The position numbers were made by a program, and so were the translations under genes. The notes beneath the pieces were generated by a model. It was not told where the DNA came from and made no database searches. It saw nothing but the letters and a program-made list of their open reading frames with translations. Shown here piece after piece: positions 1 through 8,945 of a stretch of DNA of 64,000 nt. Every line of letters starts with the position of its first letter. Positions within the stretch are counted from its first letter, which is position 1. The stretch lies in assembly GCA_029210175.1 (NCBI GenBank), contig JARGPL010000017.1, positions 1 through 64,000 of the forward strand. Direction: 5' to 3'. This stretch comes from Minwuia sp. GTDB taxonomy: Bacteria > Pseudomonadota > Alphaproteobacteria > Minwuiales > Minwuiaceae.

Positions 1-140
1 TCCTCAGAAAAGCCGCGGCCCGAACAATCGACGAACTCTGGGACACCATCGCCACCTGCATCTCCGCATTCACCCCGGATGAATGCAGAAACTACTTCAA
101 GGCCGCTGGATATGAACCCGAGTAAACCGAATCTGCTCTA
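1..140 (+). mobile_element. right end of an IS630-type insertion sequence
   Basis: The transposase stop is followed by only ~14 bp before a different coding frame resumes. IS630 elements insert at TA and duplicate it; a TA lies at 139-140 (in CTAG), so the element probably ends there. The left end and the other TA copy are outside the window, so the boundary is inferred. Confidence 0.5.
3..125 (+). CDS. IS630-family transposase, C-terminal 40 residues (5' cut by window edge)
   Basis: The open frame entering from the left edge ends with a stop at 123-125. Its final residues, including RTIDELWD, DECRNYF and the terminal AAGYEPE, match the usual end of IS630-family DDE transposases (known family feature, recalled, not searched). 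The catalytic DDE residues lie outside the window, so intactness cannot be judged. It sits directly against a broken gene, consistent with an insertion event. Confidence 0.75.
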   Translation, partial: LRKAAARTIDELWDTIATCISAFTPDECRNYFKAAGYEPE

Positions 141-323
141 GATCGCCATCTGATTCCGCCTGATCCCCGCCTTTGGACGGTCGAGAAGCTGCCCGAGTTC
201 GTGGCGGCGAGGGAGGAACTGATCAGGCAGCGCATGGTGCGCCTCAATGCGCCGGGACAGGGCGGCGCTGAGGACACAGAGCAGGGGAACCCATCGGGGG
301 AAAACCTCCCGGCGATGGCGTAG
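141..323 (+). pseudogene. C-terminal remnant of a DUF262/GmrSD-like protein
   Basis: Directly after the IS end a frame without a start codon runs to a stop at 321-323. It reads HLIPPDPRLW, then EKLPEFVAAREELI, then RMVRLN. That pattern of a proline turn, a tryptophan and an amphipathic helix before a short tail resembles the end of DUF262/DUF1524 (GmrSD-type) proteins (inference from recall). The N-terminal part is absent, so this is a fragment cut by the insertion. Confidence 0.45.
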
Positions 324-394
324 CGGCTGCCATTGCCGGGGAACCGTCCCTGAAGCCGTCACCTGCCCACGATCACCATCGCGAAGGTCTCGTC

Positions 395-664
395 ATGTTG
401 CGTGTTCCCGTCGCCCGGGACGGCTCTGTTTTCGCTCCTGCACTGAGGCGGTCAAAAGGGTACTGGATTGGGGCCAAGGGGAGCGAGAGCCTCGTTCCGG
501 ACTTTCTGGATGCCCTCGCCACGCTGACTCAGATGCCGTTGGCCCGGTGGCGGCGTCCCAATGCGAAGGGGAACTGGGGGATTGTCTCGGCTGCCGATTG
601 GGCGGAAATCGACGTTGACCAGCATGAGATCGCTCGTTCTGATGTGATCCAGGGCTGTACCTGA
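395..664 (+). CDS. conserved hypothetical protein, 89 aa
   Basis: A compact 89-residue frame with GC-rich third positions lies on the same strand as the fragment before it. It has an N-terminal stretch MLRVPVARDG, a central acidic/hydrophobic helix and a basic-aromatic block ARWRRPN followed by GNWGIVSAADW. No signal peptide, membrane segment or catalytic motif is visible. Small proteins with a similar RRPN...GNWGIV core occur on mobile DNA, as far as I recall, but I cannot name a function. Confidence 0.6.
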   Translation: MLRVPVARDGSVFAPALRRSKGYWIGAKGSESLVPDFLDALATLTQMPLARWRRPNAKGNWGIVSAADWAEIDVDQHEIARSDVIQGCT

Positions 665-740
665 ATTGCCGCCTTGATCGGCGTCTTGCGGGTGGCGAGG
701 CTGCGCGCCAGCGTCAGCGCGGGCCTCCTGTGACCGGGAA

Positions 741-1124
741 TCAGCAGGCTCCGGCCTTCCGCGCGCCGTAGGTTGCCTCGCTTGTCGTGAACTTGCTTCC
801 GGCATCCGATGACAGCTGCGCGATCAGCCCGTTGCACGAAAATCCCATGATGCTCAGATACTGCTCGGCAGATCTTGCCGCCTGCTCGTTCCAGTCAACG
901 GCGAGGCTGTTCACCGCCGCCGTGGCATCGGCCCGGCTGTAGCCGTCCCCGTATGGCGACGAAAGCTGCTCGATCAGGCCGTCGCGCGAAAACCCCTGAA
1001 AGCTCAGGTAGTTGTTTGCAGACCGGACAGCGTTCCTCTGCGGCCCGGTCAGAGATTGGGCCGCAGCGAATGACGCGCTCACAAGCACGCAGAAAAAGGC
1101 CAGGGCAACGGCTGTCTTCTTCAT
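741..1124 (-). CDS. exported protein with two Ltp (host cell surface-exposed lipoprotein) repeats
   Basis: The start at 1124 is set by a GGAGG box just upstream and by the signal peptide that follows (MKKTAVALAFF...SFAAAQS). The mature part is two similar ~45-residue repeats, each with an A..S A..YLS..GFS..GLI.QLSS core, which is the Ltp repeat (PF07553). The best-known Ltp proteins are phage-encoded superinfection-exclusion lipoproteins of Gram-positive hosts that block DNA injection. Here there is no lipobox cysteine at the cleavage site, so the product is probably periplasmic. Its position between an IS end and a truncated mutY marks it as acquired DNA. Confidence 0.75.
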   Translation of the reverse strand: MKKTAVALAFFCVLVSASFAAAQSLTGPQRNAVRSANNYLSFQGFSRDGLIEQLSSPYGDGYSRADATAAVNSLAVDWNEQAARSAEQYLSIMGFSCNGLIAQLSSDAGSKFTTSEATYGARKAGAC

Positions 1125-1325
1125 GGAGTTCCTCCATTGGCAATCAGGTACGATGGTGTCCGGCCGCGTGATATCGCTGGCGGCGAGGTCCGGGATCAGC
1201 GCCGCCGCGCGGTGCATGTCGGTTGTGATCTGCATCTGCTGCTCTCCAATGGCTGTCGTATTGGTTGCACTACAGCATGGGTCAGCATCCGGGAAAAGAC
1301 GGTTGAGCCAGAATTCAGGCGGCCG

Positions 1326-1409
1326 TCAGTCCAGGCGCCAGGGCAGGCGGCGCCGGTGGCTGTCGTAGTGGGCCAGCAGGTCGGCTATGATGCGGGACGG
1401 ATCGGGCAT
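1326..1409 (-). pseudogene. mutY: truncated mutY, N-terminal 27 codons only
   Basis: A frame starting at 1409, divergent from the DUF721 gene, encodes MPDPSRIIADLLAHYDSHRR and then RLPWR before a stop two codons later. The YD.HRR.LPWR element is the signature start of MutY adenine glycosylases, and mutY - DUF721 - thioredoxin - smc is a familiar alphaproteobacterial order. MutY is normally ~350 residues; the helix-hairpin-helix and the iron-sulfur cluster region are missing. The break at about 1334 coincides with the right edge of the accessory patch. The rest may lie elsewhere or be lost. Confidence 0.8.
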
Positions 1410-1429
1410 GGTTCGCTGGCGGTTCCGGC

Positions 1430-2014
1430 GTGATGCTCAGGGAGAGGCGGATTCAGGTGGCGGGCGAGAAGTCTGACAGCAGCAAAGGATTAGGCAGCGT
1501 TCCCCGTCGTGGCAAGGGCGGCTTCCGCCGTGCCGGTGAGGACGTGGCCGCCATCCTGTCCCCGGCGTTCAAGCGCCGTGGCTTTGCGCAGACCGATATC
1601 GTGTTGCGCTGGCCGGAGATTGTCGGGGCCGCACTGGCCGATCAGTGCCGCCCGGAGCGGCTGGCCTGGCCGCGCGTCATCGACGGGCAGGAAAAGTCTG
1701 CCGCCGCCGACGGGGCCATCCTGCACCTCAGCGTCTCGCCGGGCTGGGCCACCGAGATCCAGCATCTGGAGCCCTTGCTGATCGAGCGGGTGAACCGTTT
1801 CTTCGGCTGGCGCGCCGTTACCGGCATGCGCCTGCGCCAGGTCCACCTGAAACCGACACCTGAAACGCGGCAGCGCAAGCACCGCCCCTTGAGCGAATCG
1901 GAAAGCGCCGAACTGGACCGTGTGACCGCCATGGTCACGGACGCAGATGCACGGCGTGTCTTGCGGGGCCTGGGCGAATCCATCTTCACGGCGGATGATA
2001 AAACCGCGAAGTGA
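1430..2014 (+). CDS. DUF721 family protein (DciA-like)
   Basis: This 194-residue protein begins at a GTG, with an ATG available one codon later. The core, about residues 25-130, has the DUF721 pattern: a helix ending in KRRGF, then a strand W..IVG..LA..C.PERL, then HLSVSPGWATEIQHLEPLLIERVN. DUF721 proteins of bacteria lacking DnaC/DnaI are DciA homologues that help load the replicative helicase (known for the family; assigned here by resemblance). It is divergent from the mutY remnant and followed by the DsbA-like gene on the same strand. Confidence 0.8.
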   Translation: MMLRERRIQVAGEKSDSSKGLGSVPRRGKGGFRRAGEDVAAILSPAFKRRGFAQTDIVLRWPEIVGAALADQCRPERLAWPRVIDGQEKSAAADGAILHLSVSPGWATEIQHLEPLLIERVNRFFGWRAVTGMRLRQVHLKPTPETRQRKHRPLSESESAELDRVTAMVTDADARRVLRGLGESIFTADDKTAK

Positions 2015-2153
2015 TTGAGGCCGATCACCATTTGCCACATTCTGACCCTATTCTGGTGAATGCTGCCCTTTCGGTCGGGATCAGGATTTTCAGATTGAGG
2101 CTGCGGGCGCTCGGCAGTATGATTTCACAACATGTAGTGGGTACGGACAGACA

Positions 2154-2792
2154 ATGGCACTAACAGACAAGTTTGACGGGGCGATCTCGCGGCGGACGCT
2201 GCTGGTCTCGGGTGGCATCGCGACGGGGCTTGCCCTCAGCGGTGTGGCATTGCCTGCGGCGGCACAGGGCGCGGATTACCCGAAGGGTGACATGGTGCTC
2301 GGCGATCCGGACGCGCCTGTGGAGGTGATCGAATATGCCTCCATGACCTGCCCGCACTGCCGTCGCTTCCATGAGGAAGTCTATCCGGCGCTGAAGAAGG
2401 AGTGGGTCGACACGGGCAAGGTCCGCTTTGTCTTCCGTGAATTCCCGCTCGACCGCTATGCGCTGCAAGCATCCATGCTGGCCCGCTGTGGTGGGGAGCA
2501 GAAGTTCTTCGGCTTCATCGATCTGCTGTTCAAGCAGCAGGCAAGCTGGACCAGCGCCAGTGACCCGGCCGCAGCCCTGCGCCAGATCGGCCTGCTCGGC
2601 GGCATTTCCAGCGACGCCTTCGATGCCTGCATGGCCGATGAGTCGCTGGTCGATTCGATCCTCGCCACGCGCCTGGATGGCCATCAGAGGATGAAGGTCT
2701 CGGGCACGCCCAGCGTTTACGTGAATGGTGAGAAGGTGGGGGATCCGATGGACTATGCGGACATCTCCAGCCGGATCCGCAGCGCCTTGTAA
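2154..2792 (+). CDS. Tat-exported DsbA-family thiol:disulfide oxidoreductase
   Basis: The N-terminus has a twin-arginine signal (SRRTLL followed by a hydrophobic stretch and an AAAQG cleavage region), so the protein should act folded in the periplasm. The thioredoxin fold carries a CPHC active site (Cys66/Cys69) in YASMTCPHCRRFH and a cis-proline loop SGTPSVYVNG near residue 195. With 212 residues it is a normal-length thioredoxin_4/DsbA-like protein. It lies 27 bp before smc, an arrangement common in alphaproteobacteria. Confidence 0.9.
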   Translation: MALTDKFDGAISRRTLLVSGGIATGLALSGVALPAAAQGADYPKGDMVLGDPDAPVEVIEYASMTCPHCRRFHEEVYPALKKEWVDTGKVRFVFREFPLDRYALQASMLARCGGEQKFFGFIDLLFKQQASWTSASDPAAALRQIGLLGGISSDAFDACMADESLVDSILATRLDGHQRMKVSGTPSVYVNGEKVGDPMDYADISSRIRSAL

Positions 2793-2819
2793 GGCCAGGA
2801 CAGGGGTGGCGCAGCAGCA

Positions 2820-5800
2820 GTGAATTTCAACAAGCTTCGGCTGGTCGGCTTCAAGTCCTTCGTCGAACCGACGGAACTGACCATCTCGCCGGGCATGACC
2901 GGCGTGGTGGGGCCGAACGGCTGCGGCAAGTCGAACCTGGTCGAGGCCCTGCGCTGGGTGATGGGTGAAACATCGCCCAGGAACATGCGTGGCGGCGAGA
3001 TGGATGACGTCATCTTCGCCGGGTCCGCCACCCGCCCCGCCCGCAATCAGGCCGAAGTGCAGCTGACGCTGGAGAACCCGACAGGCAGCCCGGTCCCCGC
3101 CGCCTACAGCGATGCGCCGGAGATCACGGTCAGCCGCAAGATCACCCGTGAATCCGGTTCCGACTATCGTCTCAACGGCGGTCATGTCCGGGCGCGGGAC
3201 GTGCAGTTGCTGTTTGCCGATCTGGCAACCGGTGCCCGGTCCACTGCCATCGTCAGTCAGGGCCGCATCGGGGCGCTGATCGGAGCCAAGCCGGCGGAAC
3301 GGCGGTTGCTGCTGGAGGAAGCGGCGGGCATCACCGGGCTGCATTCGCGTCGGCATGAGGCCGAATTGCGCCTGCGCGGGGCCGAGACCAATCTGGAGCG
3401 GCTGGATGACGTCACGGGACAGCTGGACGGGCAGCTTTCCGGATTGAAGCGGCAGGCCCGTCAGGCCAGCCGCTATCGCAACCTGTCGGATGCCATCCGC
3501 CAGGCGGAAGCGATCATCCACCATCTGCGCTACACAGCCGCGCTGGCAGCCCTGAACAAGGCCCGGGACATCAAGGAAGCCGCCGAGGCCGTGGTCACCG
3601 AGACGACGCGGGCCGCTGCTGCCGCGTCGGCGTTGCAGGCGGAAACCGTGGCGCGGATCGAGCCGTTGCGGAAAGCGGAGGTGGAGGCGGCAGCGGCGCT
3701 GCAGCGGTTGCTGCTGGCGCGGGAATCGCTGGATCAGGAAGAGGCGCGTGTGCGCCAGACGATCACGGATCTGCAAGACCGTGTCGGCCAGTTCGGCCGT
3801 GATCTGGAACGTGAAACACGACGCCAGACGGAGGCCGGGGAGCGGGTCGCGGCGCTGTCGCAGGAAGCTGGATCCCTGCATCGCGCATCCGCCGGACAGG
3901 ACGACCTGAAACTACAGGCGGAGCAGGCTGTCGATGTTCGGCGCACCACACTGGCCGAGGCCGAGACAGCGCTGTCGGCAGCAACCGAACATCTGGCCGA
4001 GCTGCGGGCCAGAAGGCAGGCATTGAGCCGTCGCCTGGCTGATGAAACCGCCCGACGGGACGATCTGTCCCGGCGGGTCAAGGCGGCGGAACAGGAACTG
4101 GCGCGCACTGGTGATCAAGGTCTGGCAGACCGGATCAGCGCGGCTGAACGGGCAGAGATGGAAGCCCGCGCTGTCGTGGACGCGGTCGCTGCCGAGATTG
4201 CGTCGACGGAAGCAGCGCGCGTCACGGCGGAGGAGCATCTCAACGGCGTCATCGAGGCGGAACGCACGGCGAAATCGGCCAGTGCGGCGCTGGAAACCGA
4301 ACTCACGACCCTGACCCGCCTGCTGGCGCGGGATGCGAAGACAACGCATGCGCCCGTCATCGATCAGGTGCAGGTCACCCCCGGCTTCGAGACGGCATTT
4401 GCAACGGCACTGGGCGAAGGTGTGCAGGCCGCACTGCAACCGGATGCCCCGGCGCACTGGATGCAGCGGGAACCGGCTGACTTGTCCGGGGTCTTGCCGG
4501 ATGGTGCCACGCCGCTTTCTGTCGAGGTCGATGGCCCGGCGGCGCTGGCACGACGGTTGGCGTCTGTCGGGGTCGTGGCCGACCGTGCTGCGGGTGATGC
4601 CCTGGCACCCGTGCTGAAGCCGGGACAGCGGCTGGTGTCCCGGGCAGGTGACCTCTGGCGCTGGGACGGTTTCGTGCGGCGTGCGGGCAAGCAGGCGGCG
4701 GGGGCCGTCAGGCTGGAACAGCAGAACCGCCAGCGCGCCGTCCGGCAGTCTGTCGAACCGGCGCGGGCATCCCTGCGTGACGCCGAACAGGCCGTCGCCA
4801 AGGCCCGCGAGGCCGTTGCCGGCGTCATCGGCGCGGAGCGTTCCGCCCGTGCCCGGCGGGGGGAGGCGGAACAGCGGATCGCCAAGGCAGGTCAGGCCCT
4901 TGTCGCCATGCGCAGGCAGGCTGACGGGGAACGCCAGAAACGCGAACGGCTGGCAGCCGCGCTGGAAAGTCTGCGTCGCGACGGTGCAGCGGCGGCGACC
5001 CTGGTCGAGGCCCTGACCGCCGAGTTTGCGGCCCTGCCACAGACCGATGGTGCCGAACGTGCCCAGGCGGACGCGCGCAGCGCCGTGGACACGGCCCGGC
5101 AGGCCGTCGAGATCGCGCGGCAGGGATTGGAGAAGCTGGATCGGGAACGGCGGTTCCGGCAACGCCGGGGCGAGGAGATCGCGCGCGAGGTCGCCGACTG
5201 GGGTAAGCGCGCCGAGGAAGCGGCAACAACCGTCGCGGAACTGAGCGAACGTCGGGATGCCGCGCGGCAGGCCCTGTCCGACATCGCCAAACGCCCCGAT
5301 ACCATCAGCAGCCAGCGCGCCGACCTGGTGGGCCGCATCGAAAGTGCGGAGGCGGCCCGGTCCGAGGCCGTGAAACGCCTGACCGGGGCCGAAGCCACGC
5401 TCGCCGAGAGCGATCGGGAACTGCGTTCGGTTCAGGCCGCGCTGCAGACGGCACGCGAAGACCATGTACGCAAGGAAGGCGCGGTGGAAATGGGCGTGGC
5501 CGAGTTGCAGCGCCTCACGCGCGAAATCAGCGACGCCATGGAATGCCCACCGGGCAAGGTGCTGGAAGCCGGCGGCCTGGCCGACGATGTGGAACTGCCC
5601 GACCTGCGCGATGCGGAGCGCAGCCACGAGCGACTGAAGCGGGAGCGCGAGAACATGGGTCCCGTCAACCTGCGTGCCGAGATCGAGGCGCAGGAAGTGG
5701 CGGAGAAACTGGACACGCTGACCAGTGAGCGGGCCGATCTGGAAGCGGCGATCCAGCGTCTCCGCCAGGGCATCAGCGCCATCAACAAGGAAGCACGGGC

Positions 5801-6281
5801 GCGGTTGCTGGAGGCGTTCGAATTGGTGAATGGCCACTTCACGCAGCTGTTCCAGCGCGTGTTCGGCGGTGGTGAAGCACGCCTCGCCCTGACCGAGGCG
5901 GATGACCCGTTGCAGGCCGGGCTGGAGATCATGGCCAGCCCGCCGGGCAAGCGGATGCAGATCCTGACCCTGCTGTCGGGCGGCGAACAGGCCCTGACCG
6001 CAACGGCGCTGCTGTTCGCCGTGTTCCTGACCAATCCGGCCCCGATCTGTGTTCTGGACGAGATCGACGCGCCGCTGGACGATGCCAACGTGGAACGCCT
6101 GATGCTGCTGATCGAAGATCTGGCGGCGCGCGGCGGCACCCGTTTCCTGGTCATCACCCACAACCCGATCACCATGGCCCGCATGGACCGCCTGTTCGGC
6201 GTCACCATGGCCGAACGCGGCGTCAGCCAGCTTGTGTCGGTGGACCTGGCCGAAGCCGCCGCGCTCAGGGAAACAGCCTGA
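2820..6281 (+). CDS. smc: chromosome segregation protein SMC
   Basis: A full-length 1153-residue SMC ATPase. Walker A is GPNGCGKSN (residues 31-39), followed by long coiled-coil arms rich in Ala, Glu and Arg around a hinge near residues 500-620. The C-terminal head has the signature LSGGEQALTATALLFA and Walker B ICVLDEIDAPLDD. Such proteins dimerise and work with ScpA/ScpB to compact and segregate the chromosome. The GTG start at 2820 gives the usual NFNKLRLVGFKSF opening. It is probably cotranscribed with the preceding gene; no frameshift is seen. Confidence 0.97.
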   Translation: MNFNKLRLVGFKSFVEPTELTISPGMTGVVGPNGCGKSNLVEALRWVMGETSPRNMRGGEMDDVIFAGSATRPARNQAEVQLTLENPTGSPVPAAYSDAPEITVSRKITRESGSDYRLNGGHVRARDVQLLFADLATGARSTAIVSQGRIGALIGAKPAERRLLLEEAAGITGLHSRRHEAELRLRGAETNLERLDDVTGQLDGQLSGLKRQARQASRYRNLSDAIRQAEAIIHHLRYTAALAALNKARDIKEAAEAVVTETTRAAAAASALQAETVARIEPLRKAEVEAAAALQRLLLARESLDQEEARVRQTITDLQDRVGQFGRDLERETRRQTEAGERVAALSQEAGSLHRASAGQDDLKLQAEQAVDVRRTTLAEAETALSAATEHLAELRARRQALSRRLADETARRDDLSRRVKAAEQELARTGDQGLADRISAAERAEMEARAVVDAVAAEIASTEAARVTAEEHLNGVIEAERTAKSASAALETELTTLTRLLARDAKTTHAPVIDQVQVTPGFETAFATALGEGVQAALQPDAPAHWMQREPADLSGVLPDGATPLSVEVDGPAALARRLASVGVVADRAAGDALAPVLKPGQRLVSRAGDLWRWDGFVRRAGKQAAGAVRLEQQNRQRAVRQSVEPARASLRDAEQAVAKAREAVAGVIGAERSARARRGEAEQRIAKAGQALVAMRRQADGERQKRERLAAALESLRRDGAAAATLVEALTAEFAALPQTDGAERAQADARSAVDTARQAVEIARQGLEKLDRERRFRQRRGEEIAREVADWGKRAEEAATTVAELSERRDAARQALSDIAKRPDTISSQRADLVGRIESAEAARSEAVKRLTGAEATLAESDRELRSVQAALQTAREDHVRKEGAVEMGVAELQRLTREISDAMECPPGKVLEAGGLADDVELPDLRDAERSHERLKRERENMGPVNLRAEIEAQEVAEKLDTLTSERADLEAAIQRLRQGISAINKEARARLLEAFELVNGHFTQLFQRVFGGGEARLALTEADDPLQAGLEIMASPPGKRMQILTLLSGGEQALTATALLFAVFLTNPAPICVLDEIDAPLDDANVERLMLLIEDLAARGGTRFLVITHNPITMARMDRLFGVTMAERGVSQLVSVDLAEAAALRETA

Positions 6282-6398
6282 ACCCGAGGCAAGGTCGCCC
6301 GCCTGTCCCCCCTCCCACGGCGCAGGCGAGCTTGATCCAGGTGCCTGGCCCTTCAGCGTTTGAGCAGCACGCCGTTCGTGGGCCGGCGGCGCGCAGAC

Positions 6399-6893
6399 TC
6401 AGCCCTTGCGACGCTGGCCCAGGCCGATGTGGCGTCCGGCCTCCGGCGGTGGTGTCAGCCGGGCATGGCTTTCCATGATGGTGGCCAGCCGTTGCTGCAC
6501 ATTGTCAGCCATCGGCGCTGTGCGGCGGGTGAGGCGGCTGACGTGCAGGGACATCAGTTCGTTGGTGGCGGCGCGAAACCCCTCCGTGCCATGGATCATC
6601 TCATGGATGTAGTGAATGCGCTTGGCATCATGGCCCAGCAGGGTGGTGCGGAAGATCAGCGGATCGCCTTCCTTTACCTCCTGCAGATAGTTGATGTGCG
6701 CTTCCAGTGAGAAGGTGGAGACCTGTTCGGCATCGCGATGGGCCTGCGTCAGACCGCAGGCGTCCAGAAACGCGTCCGTCGCATGGTCGAAGACAACCAG
6801 ATAATAGCCCATGTTCATGTGGCCATTGTTGTCGATCCATTCAGGGCGGACCTTGTCCGTGTAAAGCTCGAACGGGGCAGTGATCGGTATCAT
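6399..6893 (-). CDS. hotdog-fold acyl-CoA thioesterase
   Basis: A 164-residue single-domain hotdog protein of the 4-hydroxybenzoyl-CoA thioesterase group. The motif WIDNNGHMNMGYYLVVFD around residues 19-36 carries the Asn/His positions of the catalytic region. The closest look is to the betainyl-CoA or carnitine-pathway thioesterases (inference). It overlaps the upstream DUF1289 gene by 4 bp (ATGA), so the two are translated together. The substrate is not defined by sequence. Confidence 0.8.
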   Translation of the reverse strand: MIPITAPFELYTDKVRPEWIDNNGHMNMGYYLVVFDHATDAFLDACGLTQAHRDAEQVSTFSLEAHINYLQEVKEGDPLIFRTTLLGHDAKRIHYIHEMIHGTEGFRAATNELMSLHVSRLTRRTAPMADNVQQRLATIMESHARLTPPPEAGRHIGLGQRRKG

Positions 6894-7093
6894 CGTGCAG
6901 TCTCCTGCGCTTCTGTCAGTTCAATGCGCCGGGCCTCCGCGGCCAGGCTGATTTCCCAGCGCCGGTCGTCGTCGGCGCGGGACCATTCGCCGATCTCGGC
7001 ACGGCTGCGGTAACAGCCGACGCACATGTCGCGGCCTGCATCCAGCACACAGACCGAGATGCAGGGGGAGGGGATGGACGGTCGCGGCATCAA
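6890..7093 (-). CDS. DUF1289 family protein
   Basis: A 67-residue protein with the DUF1289 cysteine pattern: SPCISVCVLD, then CVGCYRS, then EIGEW and the basic tail after DDDRRWEI. Four cysteines suggest a small metal or iron-sulfur site. The family is widespread in proteobacteria and of unknown role. Two start codons (ATG ATG) are adjacent; the choice matters little. Confidence 0.85.
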   Translation of the reverse strand: MMPRPSIPSPCISVCVLDAGRDMCVGCYRSRAEIGEWSRADDDRRWEISLAAEARRIELTEAQETAR

Positions 7094-7109
7094 TCGGCTT
7101 TCCTGTCTG

Positions 7110-8777
7110 TCAGTCCTGACCGGCCGCAGCCTTGGCGCGCAGGCCGGAAATCGTGACCGTTGGCGACAGGACGTCCGGATCGATGCGGATTTCGATCAGG
7201 CTGGGGCCGCTTGCGGCCAGCCCCTTTTCCAGCGCGGGGAAGAAATCCGCCGTGCGCTCCACCACCGTGCCGTCCATGCCATAGGCCTGGGCGATGGTCG
7301 CGAAGTTGGGGTTCTTCAACTCGGTCGCGATTTCCCGTCCCGTGTAGTCCCGTTCCTGATGCATGCGGATGGTGCCGTACATGCCGTTGTTCACGACGAT
7401 GAAGACAATCGGCAGATCGTACTGCACGGCGGTGGCGAATTCCTGGCCATTCATCATGAAGCAGCCATCGCCGGAGAAACTGATGACGTGCCTGTCCGGG
7501 TGGGCCAGCTTTGCCGCGACAGCCGACGGCACGCCGTAGCCCATGGAACCGGACGTCGGGGCAAGCTGCGTGCGATAGCGCTTGTGGCGCATGAAACGGT
7601 GCACCCAGGTGATGCAGTTGCCGCCGCCGTTGGTGACGATGGTGTCGGGGGGCAGGTTCTCGGAGATGTGGTGGATGATTTCCGACAGTTGAACGTCACC
7701 GGCCATCGGGGTGGGCGTGGTCCATTCCATGAACCGCTTGTGCGCGGCGGCGATCACGCCCTTGTCGGCGCGCACGGCCATGCCTTCCACAGCGCGGGCA
7801 AAGGCGGCAGGGGTCGCGACCAGCCCCAGATCCGCCTGATAGACCTTGCCGATTTCTTCCGGGTCCGGATAGACATGCACCAGTTTCTGCTTCGGGCGGG
7901 GAATGTCGAAGTGGTCATAGCGTCCGGTGGTCATTTCCCCCAGCCGGGCGCCAACGCAGATCACCAGATCGGCATTCTTGATCCGCCCCACCAGTTCCGG
8001 ATCCGGTGCGATACCCGAACAGCCCGCATAGGCGGGCGCAGTATTGTCGATGAAATCCTGGCAGCGGAACGAGGTCGCGACCGGCATGTCGTTCGCGGCA
8101 CAGAATGCGGCCAGGCGATCCGCCGTGTCCTGTGACCAGCGCGCGCCACCGACGATCATGATGGGGCGTTCGGCAGCCGTCAGCATGTCCTGCAGCCGGG
8201 TTACATCATCGGGTGTCGGCGCGATTTCCGGCGACCGCCAAGGTGTACCGATGGTGGCTTCCACTGCGTCGCGCAGCATGTCTTCCGGCAGGGCGAGCGC
8301 CACCGGACCGGGGCGCCCTGCAGTGGCTGTATGGAACGCGCGGCTGACATATTCGGGAACACGGCCCGCATCTTCGATCTGTGCCGTCCATTTGGTCAGC
8401 TGTTCGAACATGCGCCGGTAATCGATCTCCTGAAACGCTTCCCGATCCGCCTGATCGCGCGCCACCTGGCCAATGAACAGGACCATCGGCGACGAATCCT
8501 GAAACGCGATATGCAGACCCGGGGATGCGTTCGTGGCGCCCGGACCCCGGGTGACGAAGCAGATGCCGGGACGGCCTGTCAGCTTGGCGTAGGCTTCGGC
8601 CATCATCGCCGCACCGCCTTCCTGACGGCAGGTGATCAGCTGGATCGACGGCTGGTCGTACAGCGCATCCAGGGCGGCGAGATAGCTTTCGCCGGGCACG
8701 CAGAACGCCAGGTCGGCCCCCTGGTTCGCCAGGCTGTCCACCAGCAGCTGGCCGCCTGTCCTGTGATTGGTCGCCAT
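7110..8777 (-). CDS. thiamine diphosphate-dependent enzyme (acetolactate synthase-like fold)
   Basis: A 555-residue protein with the three-domain architecture of the acetolactate synthase/oxalyl-CoA decarboxylase superfamily. The N-terminal pyrimidine-binding domain has the conserved Glu in FCVPGESYL (residue 30). The C-terminal domain has the ThDP motif GDGCFMMNG...FIVVNNGMYG. I chose the start at 8777 (MATNHRTGG) because it gives the family's usual N-terminus. No small regulatory ALS subunit is near, so a catabolic lyase or carboligase role is likelier than branched-chain biosynthesis (inference). Confidence 0.85.
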   Translation of the reverse strand: MATNHRTGGQLLVDSLANQGADLAFCVPGESYLAALDALYDQPSIQLITCRQEGGAAMMAEAYAKLTGRPGICFVTRGPGATNASPGLHIAFQDSSPMVLFIGQVARDQADREAFQEIDYRRMFEQLTKWTAQIEDAGRVPEYVSRAFHTATAGRPGPVALALPEDMLRDAVEATIGTPWRSPEIAPTPDDVTRLQDMLTAAERPIMIVGGARWSQDTADRLAAFCAANDMPVATSFRCQDFIDNTAPAYAGCSGIAPDPELVGRIKNADLVICVGARLGEMTTGRYDHFDIPRPKQKLVHVYPDPEEIGKVYQADLGLVATPAAFARAVEGMAVRADKGVIAAAHKRFMEWTTPTPMAGDVQLSEIIHHISENLPPDTIVTNGGGNCITWVHRFMRHKRYRTQLAPTSGSMGYGVPSAVAAKLAHPDRHVISFSGDGCFMMNGQEFATAVQYDLPIVFIVVNNGMYGTIRMHQERDYTGREIATELKNPNFATIAQAYGMDGTVVERTADFFPALEKGLAASGPSLIEIRIDPDVLSPTVTISGLRAKAAAGQD

Positions 8778-8945
8778 GTCGCCTGTCCCCCCAAAACCCC
8801 TGTCCCGCCGCAAGCAGGCTTTCAGCGGACGCTATGGATTTCGGCTGGGTGGTGCAAGGTGTGGCATGCCTATCATCCGCTGTCGGCATTTGACCGTAGA
8901 TTGAGGACTGGTACGTTCGGCAGAGATATATCGGGGAGTGAGATC

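Noticed and set aside
2160-3881. Long minus-strand open frame (573 codons) opposite the DsbA-like gene and smc
   Set aside because: It is a shadow of two well-supported plus-strand genes and has no recognisable protein features; high GC suppresses stop codons.
3912-6161. 749-codon minus-strand open frame opposite smc
   Set aside because: Antisense to the SMC coiled coil; no domain features and wrong codon bias.
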